64,000 nt of DNA from Bathynomus jamesi (GCA_023014485.1 JAJOZX010003217.1:104501-168500); one strand, 5' to 3'. Counted from the first letter of the stretch, positions 10,390 to 20,589 are shown. The notes: generated by a model from the letters alone, not told the origin. Program-made: numbers and translations.

Positions 10390-11061
10390 ATGGAGTTACC
10401 ACTAAACAGTATCCTCAATTCAGTATACAATATTTGTCTTCAAATCAGTGCATGTACTTAAACGTAACAGTGGTGCTATTAATTACGTGCTTGAAACAAA
10501 ATATAAACAAGCAGACTCGGGCAAAAATGATGTTATTCATTTGAGTATTGAGGAGATGGATTAAATATTCATGGTGGTTGAGAAGTGGTCGGTGGAGAAC
10601 TATAAAATACCTGCAGAGGTGGGCAGAGGAAGAGAGCAGATTAACGACACCCCCTCATACTCAATTATTTGCACGCTGCATGCGAATCGTGATACTAGGC
10701 AACCCTGTGTCGATATACAATTGATGTGGAGAAATAGTGTTAACAATATTCTTATACCTACACGAAACCGCTTCATTCTCGATAGATTATTTCAAGTTCG
10801 TGCTTTCTGTAAACTAAAGCCATTCTTAGATGGACGTATCGCTGATATGCTTTATTTCGACACTATTCTCGAACACGCGTAAATTGTGCTGCTCGACGAT
10901 TTCATCAAGTGCCGGGACGAACAAGGCGGGAATGGTCTGGAGCTGAAAACATATTTAGAAGCTACAGACCCTCAGAAATATAATAAGCTCTGGAAGAAAG
11001 GTCTAGAACGCTAAAAGCCGAAGCTCGCCTTCACCGTCCACCCAGAAGAATTATTTCCATG
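10390..11061 (+). pseudogene. Orphan gene family YZ, 5' part (Y), several breaks
   Basis: The ATG at 10390 follows a TATA-like CTAATATAAG. The product starts MELPLNSILN and, after a frame change, continues NYVLETKYKQADSGKND and HLSIEEMD. A further frame change leads to MVVEKWSVENYKIPAEVGR at 10571, then a 104-codon frame to 10882 ending SGRIADMLYFDT-type sequence, an in-frame TAA, and another 40 codons to KGLER. The same protein start (MELPLRSILN, then NYVLETICRQANSGK and EKWGEDRYKIPAGVG) occurs at 44199-44467, so this is a genuine multicopy gene. The 5' flanks of both copies also match in part (CTCAGAG, ACTGGACGTGC). Function unknown. The mariner at 11064 interrupts it, and the 3' continuation is probably 12000-12412. 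Confidence 0.55.
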
Positions 11062-11063
11062 TA

Positions 11064-11996
11064 TCAGGTTGTAACATAAATTCTGCTCGATTAGAAAACG
11101 GACGATAGATAATAGAATAACCTCAAGATAATGTGAAATAGTTTTAGAAATGTTGCAAAACACACGCGGCGACAGGTTCGCACAGGTTTTATCACGATAC
11201 AGAAGGGAAAGTAAGAAAAGTTAGGAAAAGTAGTGAAGGTTGGAAAATGGTTCCGCATGATTTGTCACAAGCGAATCTTCAACATTGAATCGATATTTGC
11301 ACATCACTGCATTCTCAGCAACTGCAGGCACCGTTTTTGAATCGGATCGTCACTGGGGATGAAAAATGGGTCCTCTATAACAATATTAAGCGTCGACATC
11401 AGTGGCTTAGCCGTGAAACAAAGCCTGAACCTCAGCCAAGGAATGGACCCCATCCAAAGAAAATTTTGCTCTGCGTTTGGTGGAATATGCAAGGAATTAT
11501 TCATTTTGAGCTTCTGCCAGATAACCAAATAATCACAGCTGAAGTCTACTGCCAACAACTCCAACGATTGAAGATGGCATTACAAGAAAAACGTCCTGCA
11601 TTAATTAATTGCAGAGATGTTCTATTTCACCAGGATAACGCACGCCCTCACACTGCTCGAATCACCACTGCCCAATTGGAGGCATTTGGTTGGGAAAAAA
11701 TGCCTCATCCACCTTATTCTCCGGACATCGCACTTTCAGACTACCATTTATTCAGAAGTCTGCAACACCACCTAGATGGACAAAAGTTGCAATCCAAGGA
11801 AGCATAGAAAACTTTTCTACAGGTGGTAGGAGGTTATAGAATAAGAACGGAACTATATTGATGATTAATTTGTCATTATGTCTTTCAATATTTGTTGTGA
11901 ATAAACTAAAAATTCGAGCAAATTTGTCCTTATAAATCATTTAATTTTTGTTCTGAATGAACTAAAAAATCGAGCAGAAAATACGTTACAACCTTA
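11064..11996 (+). mobile_element. Mariner element, internally deleted
   Basis: Terminal inverted repeats TCAGGTTGTAAC and its inverse (ending GTTACAACCTTA) bound a 933-bp element flanked by TA (11062-11063 and 11997-11998). The ends and interior are about 95% like the 1409-bp copy at 53161-54569. An internal deletion near 11210 removes the N-terminal helix-turn-helix part of the transposase, and another near 11808 removes part of its C-terminus. The insertion splits orphan gene YZ. Confidence 0.9.
11337..11807 (+). pseudogene. Mariner transposase, truncated at both ends
   Basis: Catalytic DD34D core of a mariner transposase, which cuts and pastes the element through its TIRs. Visible motifs: GDEKWVLYNN (first Asp), KILLCVWWN, HQDNARPH (second Asp) and YSPDIALSDYHLF (third Asp, with Ala-Leu where the sister copy has Ala-Pro). 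About 110 N-terminal residues with the DNA-binding helix-turn-helix are deleted. The C-terminal EAIENEV region is lost with a stop after GQKLQSKEA. Unlike the sister copy, this one keeps the second Trp of CVWW. Confidence 0.9.
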
Positions 11997-11998
11997 TA

Positions 11999-12412
11999 TA
12001 AGATATAGCTGCCGTGGCGTCTTTAGAAGACTTCCTCAATCATCGATATGAGTTGGTAAGAGTTTACAGTTGAAAAGGTCAGCGAAGAAAGATTGAGCGC
12101 AAGCTTGGAAAGGACTGTTTATAAACTTGAATTTAATGATAATGCCGTAAACGATGCCATGTTTGTGCGACCTTTGACTGTATTCTTGGAAAGTTTAAAG
12201 AAAAAGCGAGTTTTACTCCCAATTGTAAAGTGGGGACAAAAATAGTCTTAAACGCTCTAAAAGCTCTTTATATTAAATATAGGCCCCCGCATACTTTAAG
12301 TGGTGAAAAGTTGTTAAATCGCGTGCACTGTGTTGTACAAAGTAATGAAGCTGTAAATGTAGATGTAATTATATGCGAATTCACTACCCTATTTAAAAAT
12401 GGTAGAAACTAA
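11999..12412 (+). pseudogene. Orphan gene family YZ, 3' part (Z)
   Basis: Reading DIAAVASLEDFLNHRYELV begins directly after the mariner, followed by a frame with LERTVYKLEFNDNAVNDAMF and, after a one-base shift near 12225, VGTKIVLNALKALYIKYR and LSGEKLLNRVHCVVQSN to a stop at 12412. The minus-strand segment 50280-49888 encodes a homologue (LERSVYKLAFNNDVMANDA, VGTKIVLKDMKAIYIEYR, LSGEIMLKRIYRVVQGN), confirming that this is protein-coding. Because it follows gene Y directly once the mariner is set aside, I infer one gene of about 480-500 codons. No family is recognised and no catalytic signature is visible. Confidence 0.5.
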
Positions 12413-12462
12413 GCTTAAAGGTTGTATTATTGTTAGGTCCATTTTTATGCCTGATGTATATA

Positions 12463-12604
12463 CAGGGTGTTTCAGGTCGACCCTACAAATATGGAAATTG
12501 GCGGAATTTGTAGTTTGACCTAATTTGTACTACATTGAATTACTACCTACTTGCTAAAAATTCCGCCAATTTCCATATTTCTAGAGTCCAGCTGAAACGC
12601 CCTG
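12463..12604. mobile_element. 142-bp MITE of Tc1/mariner type
   Basis: The arms CAGGGTGTTTCAG and CTGAAACGCCCTG are inverted and extend inwards about 46 bp (ATATGGAAATTGGCGGAAT on both arms). TA flanks both ends. There is no coding capacity. Its right-hand TA is also the left-hand TA of the next element. Confidence 0.85.
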
Positions 12605-12606
12605 TA

Positions 12607-13760
12607 CAGGGTGTTTATAAAGTCCATATCTATTTCAGTGAAAACGTATCAAAAAGGGTAAAATTCAATAACAGTATAATAGAAGGCATACATTTAATGA
12701 ATACTTAAGCATATGATTCTACATGAGCACCATCAGTATCTCTCCAGAGTTCAAATCTGTCAGCAGCATTGCGGAACACATTTTGGAGCATGACAGGGGT
12801 TATTTTTGTAACTGCTGTTACGATACGAGCACGTAAATCTTGCAAATCTCTAACCCTCGTTTGATAGACGTTTGATTTGATAAAACCCCATGCAAAAATA
12901 TCCAAGGGCGTTAGGTTAGGAGATCGAGCCGCCCAGGGTCTGTTGCCTCCACGCCGATCCACCGATTTTGAAATCGTTCATTTGGGTATTCCTGGACAAT
13001 GTTTGCGTAATGACAAGGTGCCCCATCTTGTTGAAAGACGAGAGTATTTAAAATGCCATCTGAATGAAGCTGGGGTTCCAGGAATTGCTGAAGCATGTCC
13101 ACATAAATAAGCCCTGTAACTGCAGCTTCAGCAAAGAAAAAGGGCCATAAATCTTAGATTTGGTCATACCCAACCAGACAGTAACCTTAGGAGAATCTCG
13201 TTCCCATTGATAGAAATCAACTGGCTTTTCATTAGCCCATATGCGGCAGTTATGGCGATTAACCTTTCCACACGTGTGGAAAGTTGCTTCATCACCGAAG
13301 AGAATGGGTCCATTAAATTTTCATTCTGAATGTGTTCAACAAGATCGGCACACATTGCACTTCGCTTTGGATAATCCTCTTCATGTAAGTCATGAAGCAC
13401 CTGAATGTGATAACTTCTCTTGTTCAATGTCGATTTCGAAATTTTGTGGACAGTTGATTTGGGTATCCCGAGTCTACATGATGTGATGCGAATTGACATG
13501 CTTGGATTCATCGATAACATTACGTACCGCATTACAGCATGCTCAGAGACACTTGGACGTTCAGATCTTGACTCATCATGAACAGATCCCGTTCTTTTAA
13601 GTTTATTAAGCAAATCACGAATTGTCTTGTCTGTAGGACCTGGCTTGTGAAATGTTCTTTCAAACCTCTTCTTGTACATTCATTTTCATAGGGATTTGCA
13701 ACAAAAAAATAAAAAAACCATTAATTCAACGAAATAGATAGGGACTTTATAAACACCTTG
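12607..13760 (-). mobile_element. Tc1/mariner-superfamily element, 1.15 kb
   Basis: Termini CAGGGTGTTTATAAAGTCC and the inverse GGGACTTTATAAACACCTTG are flanked by TA (12605-12606 and 13761-13762). One broken transposase gene lies on the minus strand. The TIRs share their first 10 bases with the adjacent MITE, so the MITE might use a related transposase. Confidence 0.9.
12705..13679 (-). pseudogene. Tc1/mariner-type transposase, frameshifted
   Basis: The start codon at 13679 opens MYKKRFERTFHKPGPTDK and a helix-turn-helix region (RLGIPKSTVHKI). After frame changes near 13320 and 13100 the catalytic core continues: DEATFHTCG (first Asp), FQQDGAPCHYA (second Asp), then ARSPNLTPLDIFAWGF (third Asp) and a C-terminal NAADRFELW. 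The order and spacing fit the DDD branch of the Tc1/mariner superfamily, and the length, about 320 codons, is normal. At least two single-base shifts inactivate it; otherwise all three catalytic residues remain. Related but distinct transposase remains occur at 48872-49568 and 61738-61999. Confidence 0.85.
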
Positions 13761-13762
13761 TA

Positions 13763-14057
13763 TGTTAAATAAGCCGAGTACGTATTATTCCTGTTTTTAC
13801 ACCTGTTGTGTATGTATATATATATATATATATATATATTTATTAACCTGTCTTTGGCGAATGAATTATTGTTATTACTCCTATTTTATGCCTGATATAA
13901 TATATATTTTAAATAAACAGTGTATAAACGTGTATTTTATTTTTCCTTTACACTGTGTATAACTATATATGTAAAACAACTTTCTACTATTTTATTAAAA
14001 AAATTGAAAGTATAATTATATCTGCTTTATATACATAATAATACAGTATATATATAA
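13763..14057. other. AT-rich stretch without a gene; (TA)n tract
   Basis: A (TA) microsatellite occupies about 13815-13840, and the rest is low-complexity A/T-rich DNA with no supported gene. Confidence 0.6.
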
Positions 14058-14921
14058 TGTTATACGTGGGTGATCATCCGACGCATGAACAAGGAATTGG
14101 AGAACCCATCCGTCTCTAATGAAATTCCACTCTCGAACCAGGAATCTCATAAACAAGGTTTTACCACCAGCTTGGTCGCCCACGTAGCACCTTAACCTGG
14201 AGAATCCTGTACACTTCTAACGCTCACTTACAAAATTAGGTTCGCTTGAGAAGCCTCAATCTGCCGGAAGTCCCACGCGTAGGCCACACACGCTGTAGCC
14301 TTGACAGCCTCATTCACTCATGCGTCTCACGCCCTTCCAAGAGCTTCTGACGTGTGAGAGAGTCGAATTCCGCCGTATATAAGGAGGAGTCCGAAGCCTG
14401 GACACTCAGATTTTAGAAAGGGCAGGGTTGACGTCCGAGAAGAAAATCTCCGAGCTGGAGAGAGGAAATCTAGCTCGTTAAAGATATTGTTTAAGTGGAA
14501 TTTGGGTTTAATGGTGTCTAGGTGTAGGGATTGGCATTGGACACAAGCAACGCTTAACATATATTTTGATTAATCTTCGTATTAAGAAATAACTGTCTTC
14601 GGTATCCTTAACTTTTATTGAAGAAATTAACTTTTATAAACTTTTGTGAATTTTAGTGATGATAATATTTTGATTGACTGTAACTGATTAAATTTCATCT
14701 TGCCTAAATTCAATTAAAACACTTAACCGCCGTCGTGTTTCTTTCAATCTTTAACTAATGATAACTTGGGGAAAAGAGGTCTACTGGATCCACAGCACTC
14801 TTCGATTGAGGGACTTCAGACATAGAGACGTCGTTCCAAATCCAGGAGTACTTATATTATACTCTATCTCGAGTAATCCATTTCTTCATGACTTGCCCGA
14901 CTCAGAGGGAGGCGTATAACA
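14058..14921 (+). repeat. Probable solo LTR
   Basis: The 864-bp unit begins TGTTATACG and ends CGTATAACA, the TG...CA form with short inverted termini typical of LTRs. A TATA box (GTATATAAGG, about 14370) sits mid-unit and is followed by a G/A-rich leader. The unit has no open frame of note, and no second copy lies in the window. I see no clear target-site duplication, partly because both flanks are (TA)-rich. A gypsy-type solo LTR is the simplest reading; it is not proven. Confidence 0.55.
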
Positions 14922-14989
14922 TACACTGTATATATACACATATGAAATAGGATCCCTCCTAAGGAGACGTAGTTTTACAGTCAGGGTAA

Positions 14990-16580
14990 AAACGAAGACG
15001 TAGAGCAAAAAAGTCATTATATTTGGCTGCAGCCGACGTTTCGGGCAACTCTACCCATCTTCAAGGCCCAATTAATAAAGAGCTAAAATTAATAAATGAC
15101 ACAAAAGATATAAATGACGAGAGTTAAAACCTAAACTAATGTACAAAATTAAAATTATTCAAAAATAGAAAATACAAAATAGAAACAGGCTAGAACAAGA
15201 TCAAATCAAAAGTAAAATATATAAATGAGACAAAAAATATAGGAATGATAGATGTAAAAACTAAAACTAAAATCATTCAAGAATAAAACTTAAAAAAAAC
15301 CTTCACAAGTAAAAAGTTAAATGGAAAACTACAAGAATAAACCGACACACCTGTATTCAAAGAACAGCCACAAGAAACTGAAGCAAAAAGGAGACAGGGT
15401 CGCAGAGAAAACTTAGAAGGTAGTTGATCTAATTAATGTAAAGGGGGTAACAGCCAGAATCAGTATTTAGACTAGGGTTCAAAAACTTAATACATAAAGA
15501 TTCATAAATACGAAGCGAGGACGAGCATTTTAATGACTTAAGAATTTTAAATTTTTCAATAGAAACGTGTCTTACAACTGATGGAATGACTTCTGATAGC
15601 AGACTGTTCTTTTCTCAACAAAACCCCCGCCCTATGACTAATACCCATATGGGAGCAAAATCTCGCCTGCAAAGAATGAACTGTACTGCCAACGTAGTTC
15701 CTCTGGGAAAACCCAGGGCAGGCAAACAAATGAACGACAAAACAGCTCATTCCAGGGGCAATTTTGTCCTTACATCGGGAAAAACAATCAAGGGTATGAC
15801 TATTTACAACGGCAATCTTAAAATCAGTATGAAAATAAAATTTCCTCACAATACTTAACAACTGTTTCTTCATCGAAGAGTTAAAATGGTATATATCAGG
15901 TAAAACAAGATATTTACAATTCTTAGGAACATCACACGTTGGAACAATTTTAGGAGAATATACATTATTAAGAAACTTACCAATAACACCTCCTACAAGA
16001 TTCCGTGTAAAACCATTTTTAAAGAAATAATCAGTAAGGAATTCAAACTCATTATATAGCAGAGCAAAGTTCGAGCAAATATTATAAGCTCTATGAACAA
16101 GTGTGCGAACAGAACTTAGTTTGTAATTAAGGTAGCAAAAACTATAGAAATTAAAACCCAAACCAGTAAACGTAGGCTTCCGGTACGTAGAAGTTAAAAC
16201 TGTCGAGCCAGATTTGGAGACTAAAACATCAAAGAAAGGAATAAAACCTTCAACTTCCTTTTCCTGTGTTCAGAAAACTTAAAAACTGAACTAATTGGCT
16301 CTCCGTTTGGATTAAAGCAAACGTATCGTCAACATAACGTCTGCACAGTTTAGGCTTAAGATGAGGAAGGGGCACTCACAGAAGACCCTTTCCTCAAGAT
16401 GCGACCTAAAAATATTTGCAAAAGCGGGACCCAAGGGGCTCCCCATCCCTACTCTATCCAACTGACAGTAAACCACTCCTTGAAAACTGAAAAAATTATC
16501 CCTCACTGCCAAATTCAGAAGCTGATATATATATATATATATATAATATATATTATATATATATATATATATATACACCT
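14990..16580 (-). mobile_element. Penelope-like element, 5'-truncated
   Basis: Minus-strand remains of a Penelope-like retroelement: RT motif region near 16400-16520 (VGMGSPLGPAFANIF), the C-terminal RT and GIY-YIG endonuclease (16161-15556), then a 3' UTR to about 15000 containing a GAAAC/GGG...CCC motif discussed in the findings. The 5' end merges into a (TA)n tract at 16523-16575. Several frame breaks between 16380 and 16161 make it non-functional. Positions 15060-15550 are AT-rich 3' UTR with no gene. Confidence 0.8.
15556..16161 (-). pseudogene. Penelope RT C-terminus and GIY-YIG endonuclease
   Basis: The open 201-codon frame starts GFNFYSFCYLNYKLSSVRTL, corresponding to the post-catalytic RT region (HRAYNICS, EFEFLTDYFFKNGF, IGKFLNN), and passes through YLVLPDIYHFNSS and VVNSHTLDCFSRCKDK. 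It ends with the endonuclease VVHLFACPG and NYVGSTVHSLQARFCSHMG, the GIY-YIG-type core in which the canonical GIY is replaced by VHL. Penelope endonucleases carry this domain at the C-terminus and use it for target nicking. It is only about 30% like the two Penelope copies at 44.7-48.6 kb, so it is another family. Confidence 0.8.
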
Positions 16581-16599
16581 TACCTTACAACCTTACAAA

Positions 16600-17880
16600 G
16601 GTTCCGCGTGATGATTCCTCATTTCGCGAAGGTCAAGCTTGTCGCCCTCCTCTCGAGTTGGCCTGGTGAAGTAGTGAGTTGGTTTCTTGTGCTCTCCACC
16701 TCACATGGCCAGGTACGCTCGCCTAATCGGGGATTGTTCTGAGCCAGGCGTCTAATCTTCTTTTGAAGATGTCCATTGCAACTCCCTTCGTGTTTCTTAG
16801 GTTTTTGGGCAGCTGATTAAACAGTTTTGGTCCTCTCACCACAAAACTATTTTCTTTCAAGGTTAAGGATGTCCCTGTCTCGCCTTTAATTTGGGAATAC
16901 GACACAGTCTACCGTTTCTACTTTCCACCGTTGTTTGGGGAGTTACAGGGTTCAGAGTAAGATTAGGGACTAGTTTCTCCATTATTTTCCAAGTGTAAAT
17001 AATGGTGTATCTCTCTCTTCTCCTTTCCAGTGAATATAGGTCTAGTTCGCGTAACCTTTCCCAGTAATTTAGTTCTTTGCACCGTTGATCTTGGCTGTAA
17101 AGTTTCTCTGGATCCCTTCCAGCTGTCTAATGTCTTCCTTTTTATATGGGGATGTTAGGAGCGAGCAGTATTCCAATTTGGGTATGATCAGGGTTTTCAG
17201 AAGAGGAATCATTACATTCCTATCCCTTCGTTTAAAGGTTCTCAATATCTGCTCAGTTATTCTCTTTGTCTGTTTACTGCTATTTTATTTTGTGTTTCAA
17301 ATTTCGCATCATCAGTCATTACGACCCCTAAATCTTTTGCTCTGGAATTTCTCTGAATTTCCTGTCCATTTGGGGTATAATATTCCATGGATTTTAGGTC
17401 TTCTCTTTTTCCGTACCGTAACAGCTGAAATTTCTCGGTGTTAAACTTAATATTGTTGTCTTCCATCCACTTGTAGATTCTGTTTATGTCGGTTTGTAGA
17501 GATCCTCTATCTTCTGGGTTTCTTATTTTTCTACTGATCTTTGTGTCATCGGCAAAGGATGTTACTGTGCTGTCTCTGGTAACGTCCTCATCTATGTCAG
17601 TTAGCATGATTATGAAGAGTAGTGGAGCTAATACTGTTCCTTGTGGTACTGAGCTAAGGACCTCTGATTCTGATGAAGATATTCCTTGTACTGTAACGAC
17701 TTGCCGCGCTCACTAAGGAAATTATATATCCATTTCCCTACTTTTCCTGTTATTCCCATATATTTTAGTTTATGTATTATAAGTCCATGGTCACACTTGT
17801 CGAACGCCTTAGCAAAGTCTGTGTATAATACATCAGTAGTATGGGCTAAAAAGGTTAGAGTGCAATGCAATTGCAAATGT
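16600..17880 (-). mobile_element. LINE fragment (RT and 3' part)
   Basis: Broken minus-strand frames read, in order, VLYTDFAKAFDKCDHGLI (motif A), GITGKVGKWIYNFL, then TSFADDTKISRK (catalytic FADD intact), NTEKFQLLRYGK, DLGVVMTDDAKFE and the C-terminal VVRGPKLFNQLPKNLR and FKRRLDAWL. The plus-strand element at 62180-63640 is the same family. It is a Jockey/CR1-group LINE, 5'-truncated right before motif A at about 17880, with frameshifts near 17630 and 17250. Confidence 0.85.
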
Positions 17881-18175
17881 TGATGAATGTTGCAATGAGT
17901 GTCAGTCCCAACCCCCTCCCCCTTGTTGCAAGACCCCCAGTGCCAACCCCAGGGTGCAAAAAAAGGGGAGAGAGGAACTCCCCAGCTTGCTGAGGGAATC
18001 CACCTAACCTCTTTGGGGGATAAAGTAGGACGGCGTCACCCCCAAAAGGGGTATGCCTAACCTAAGAGAGGGTCTTTGGGTAAGTAGCTAGGACGGCCTC
18101 ACCCCCCCCAAGGGTATACCTAACCTAAGAGAAAAAGGAGGAGAGAGGAGTGTTCGCTTGGCAGGATCGAAGCGC
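17881..18175 (+). repeat. Dispersed repeat, paired with 51715-52020 in inverse orientation
   Basis: C/G-rich sequence with doubled blocks (CCTAACCTAAGAGAGGGTCT-type twice, GACGGC-TCACCCCC twice). The same blocks in reverse complement occur at 51715-52020 (CTCTCTTAGGTTAGGTATAC twice, and GCGAACACTCCTCTCTC matching the right end here). No coding capacity and no recognisable termini. Confidence 0.65.
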
Positions 18176-18359
18176 ATATTGTGACTTCATCCCAGCGCTT
18201 GCTGTCTTATAAGGTCCTAATCCGCCAGTTGGGGTAGAAGCCACTGCCTCCAGGCATTATCAGTTGGCACAGTGTATACATCGTTTGGACAAACGCACAC
18301 AAACGCATGTACACTCCCGACTCTACGCCCATAAAGTATTACACACACAACTATATGCA

Positions 18360-18640
18360 CGATTATATGCGCCGGGTTCGAGACCAGACGCTGGGCTGCT
18401 GGTGGTCCGGGTTAAGCTGTAGGTCTAAGGTGGAGTGTAAACATCCTTCCACACAAATGGATGGTAGATAAATGGGAACCCTGGGTATCCTAGTGGTGAA
18501 GACGATGGATTCTCCGTTAAACAGTAGGTCTAAGGTGGAGTGTAAACATCCCTCCACACAAATGGTTGGTAGATAAATAGGAACTCTGGGTATCCTAGTG
18601 GTTAAGAGGCTGGGCTGCTGGATTCCCCGTTAAATTGTAT
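18360..18640 (+). repeat. Tandem duplication with tRNA-promoter-like boxes (possible SINE)
   Basis: A unit of about 112 bp (GGTCTAAGGTGGAGTGTAAA... to GGGTATCCTAGTGG) occurs twice, 18421-18510 and 18532-18610. GGTTCGAGACC at 18367 fits the tRNA B-box, and TAGTGGTTAAGAG at about 18596 fits an A-box, but they are in the wrong order to form one promoter, so a tandem array of a tRNA-derived SINE is possible and unproven. CT and TA microsatellites follow at 18678-18713. Confidence 0.4.
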
Positions 18641-18679
18641 TGCAAGACTCGATCATGTTTGTCTGTTGTTTATTTCCCC

Positions 18680-18712
<33 letters not shown>

Positions 18713-19025
18713 CATCTAAAAAATCTGAAAACTGTAAAAATTAGTACAAAAAGCATACACAAAATTTATAATTAGGAATCCCGCCAAATTACATTAATTC
18801 ACATTAATTTCATTTATTTCGTATCTCGAACAAATCTCTAGAATCAAAAAATAAATAAAAAATAATAATAGCATAAGGAATACGAACGAGAAATATATAT
18901 ATATATATATAATCTAATAATATACAAAACGATGGAGTATGATGATCAACGTATTAGTACAGGAGAAATATATATATATATATATATATATACACAATCA
19001 TATTAAACAACGTTCTGAAAATTGC

Positions 19026-19071
19026 GGAATGGAAAGTTTTCATCATGCGTGAATTAATAAGGTGATCTTAA

Positions 19072-19124
<53 letters not shown>

Positions 19125-19175
19125 GATCACCTTATTAATTCACGCATGACGAGAACTTTCCATTCTGCAATATAC
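19026..19175. repeat. Fold-back repeat with a (TA)n loop
   Basis: Arms of about 46-50 bp (AAGGTGATCTTAAT and ATTAAGATCACCTT, extending outwards through CATGCGTGAATTAATAAGG) are inverted around a (TA) tract of about 48 bp (19073-19120). Similar (TA) tracts at 18895 and 18968 lack arms. Probably a small MITE whose centre expanded as a microsatellite. Confidence 0.65.
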
Positions 19176-19179
19176 GCCT

Positions 19180-20240
19180 GTTAAAGCTTTATTCATTAAA
19201 AAAATAAAATTTGAAACATCTGTTCTACCAGCGAGGTTTTAGTGGCGCCTGTATGGCGGTTGCGATAAATAATATCGATTTTAAAATTTCAGTAAATAAA
19301 CTTGGATCTTTTCTGCGATGAATTCTTATTTCTATTTTCTCGACGTCATGAACTTTGGGGGTTAATGCGTCACAGGCCCACCCATCTCTGTTAATTTTTT
19401 TAAAATTATTTTACGTGAATGTATCGTACGCGAACTCTGGATACCATAAACTTTAAACCTACGAGAATTGTCTCGCCTTCACGGGCAAATAATTATTTTA
19501 ATAGTTATTTCCAGTTTTAGCGCTTCTCTATCTCTCACTTTAAAAACCTACGAGAATTGTACCTGAAATCCAAAATTATTTTTGATTGTCACTAAGATAC
19601 CTCATACTACCTTTTCTGATAACCCGACAGTGTTACAGGTAAGACCGTAAAACCTAGGGCCCTAGCAGTCACGGGCCGTTAATTTAGATGGGTGACCATG
19701 AATTTATACCTACGAGAATTGTCTCGACTTCACGAACAATTAATTTTTCAATTTTATTTTCGATTGTCACTAAGCCCCTTCCTTTTCTGATTACCCGACA
19801 GCGATACAGGTAAGGCCCTAAAACACCAGTATACAGTATGGTAGATCTCACCTTCACGCACAGTTAATTTTTGCAAATTTATTTAGATGGGTGATCATAA
19901 ACTTGAACCGATACGATCAGCCCTCGATTGCCAAATTTATTTTCCAGTCAAAGCGCTTCTCTCTCTCTCTCTAAGATTGGGTATATCTGACACGCCCCAG
20001 ATTTCACGGGACATCCAATCACAGTACAGTAGGCGGCGCATGAGAACGGCCCAGGACCTCTGGTTGGTGGATGGCATCACTCACACGCTGTGCTCCACCC
20101 AAATTTCACTGATAACCAATAGGAAACTCGTGATTCGTGTATTGTGGGTGTTCACAATTACGACTCGTCTATCAAAGGGGGCATTTTTATCACAGAAATT
20201 CAATTCAGTTGTTTTTATCGAACAGTGCTATAGAAATATC
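19180..20240. repeat. Diverged direct repeats, no gene
   Basis: The phrase CCTACGAGAATTGT followed by TCTCG or similar recurs at about 19458, 19546 and 19708, and related TTTTCGATTGTCACTAAG at about 19575 and 19765. GTTACAGGTAAG / GATACAGGTAAG recur at 19630 and 19810. This suggests a decayed tandem unit of roughly 150-230 bp. I see no supported gene. Confidence 0.5.
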
Positions 20241-20246
20241 TCGTCA

Positions 20247-20460
20247 TGAGTCAGTCACAGCAGCTTTACATCTCCCCGGAATTGTTTGAAGATAAAGATT
20301 TCTACGCTGAGGCATCGTTTGTAGTTTTCACAGCTGCAGACCGGAACGCCCTACTTTGAACGCAGTCCATTGCAGAAATTTGCGACGGAGTGCAACAATC
20401 GAGCATTGAATTATACATCGTATCATCCAGTGCTGGATTTATATTTTTTTTAAATTCGTA
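20247..20460 (+). pseudogene. Short unrecognised ORF
   Basis: ATG at 20247 opens MSQSQQLYISPELFEDKDFY and AEASFVVFTAADRNALL, stops at about 20358, and continues in the same frame as TQSIAEICDGVQQSSIELYI to about 20430. Composition and continuity across one TGA suggest a small decayed gene. The flanking CTCGTC directly before the ATG resembles the leader of the Polinton capsid gene (24110-24118), a weak hint of a link. Family unknown. Confidence 0.3.
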
Positions 20461-20537
20461 ATAAGACGAAGTGAAAGGATATCTGCTTTGTGATTAATTA
20501 TAATTTGCTGGGAGTTTTCTCTTATTGCAGCTCACTC

Positions 20538-20540
<3 letters not shown>

Positions 20541-20584
<44 letters not shown>
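20541..20584. repeat. (TA)n microsatellite
   Basis: Uninterrupted AT dinucleotides bordering the telomere-like satellite. Confidence 0.95.
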
Positions 20585-20588
<4 letters not shown>

Positions 20589-20589
20589 C

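Noticed and set aside
14327..14560. Minus-strand 77-codon frame
   Set aside because: Falls inside the probable solo LTR; no family resemblance.
15586..15858. Plus-strand 90-codon frame
   Set aside because: It lies antisense to the Penelope endonuclease, whose motifs are on the minus strand.
18360..18640. tRNA gene suggested by A-box and B-box matches
   Set aside because: The boxes are in the wrong order and no cloverleaf can be formed; kept only as a possible SINE.
18694..19120. (TA)n tracts as replication origin or promoter signals
   Set aside because: They are plain microsatellites common throughout the window, with no associated gene.
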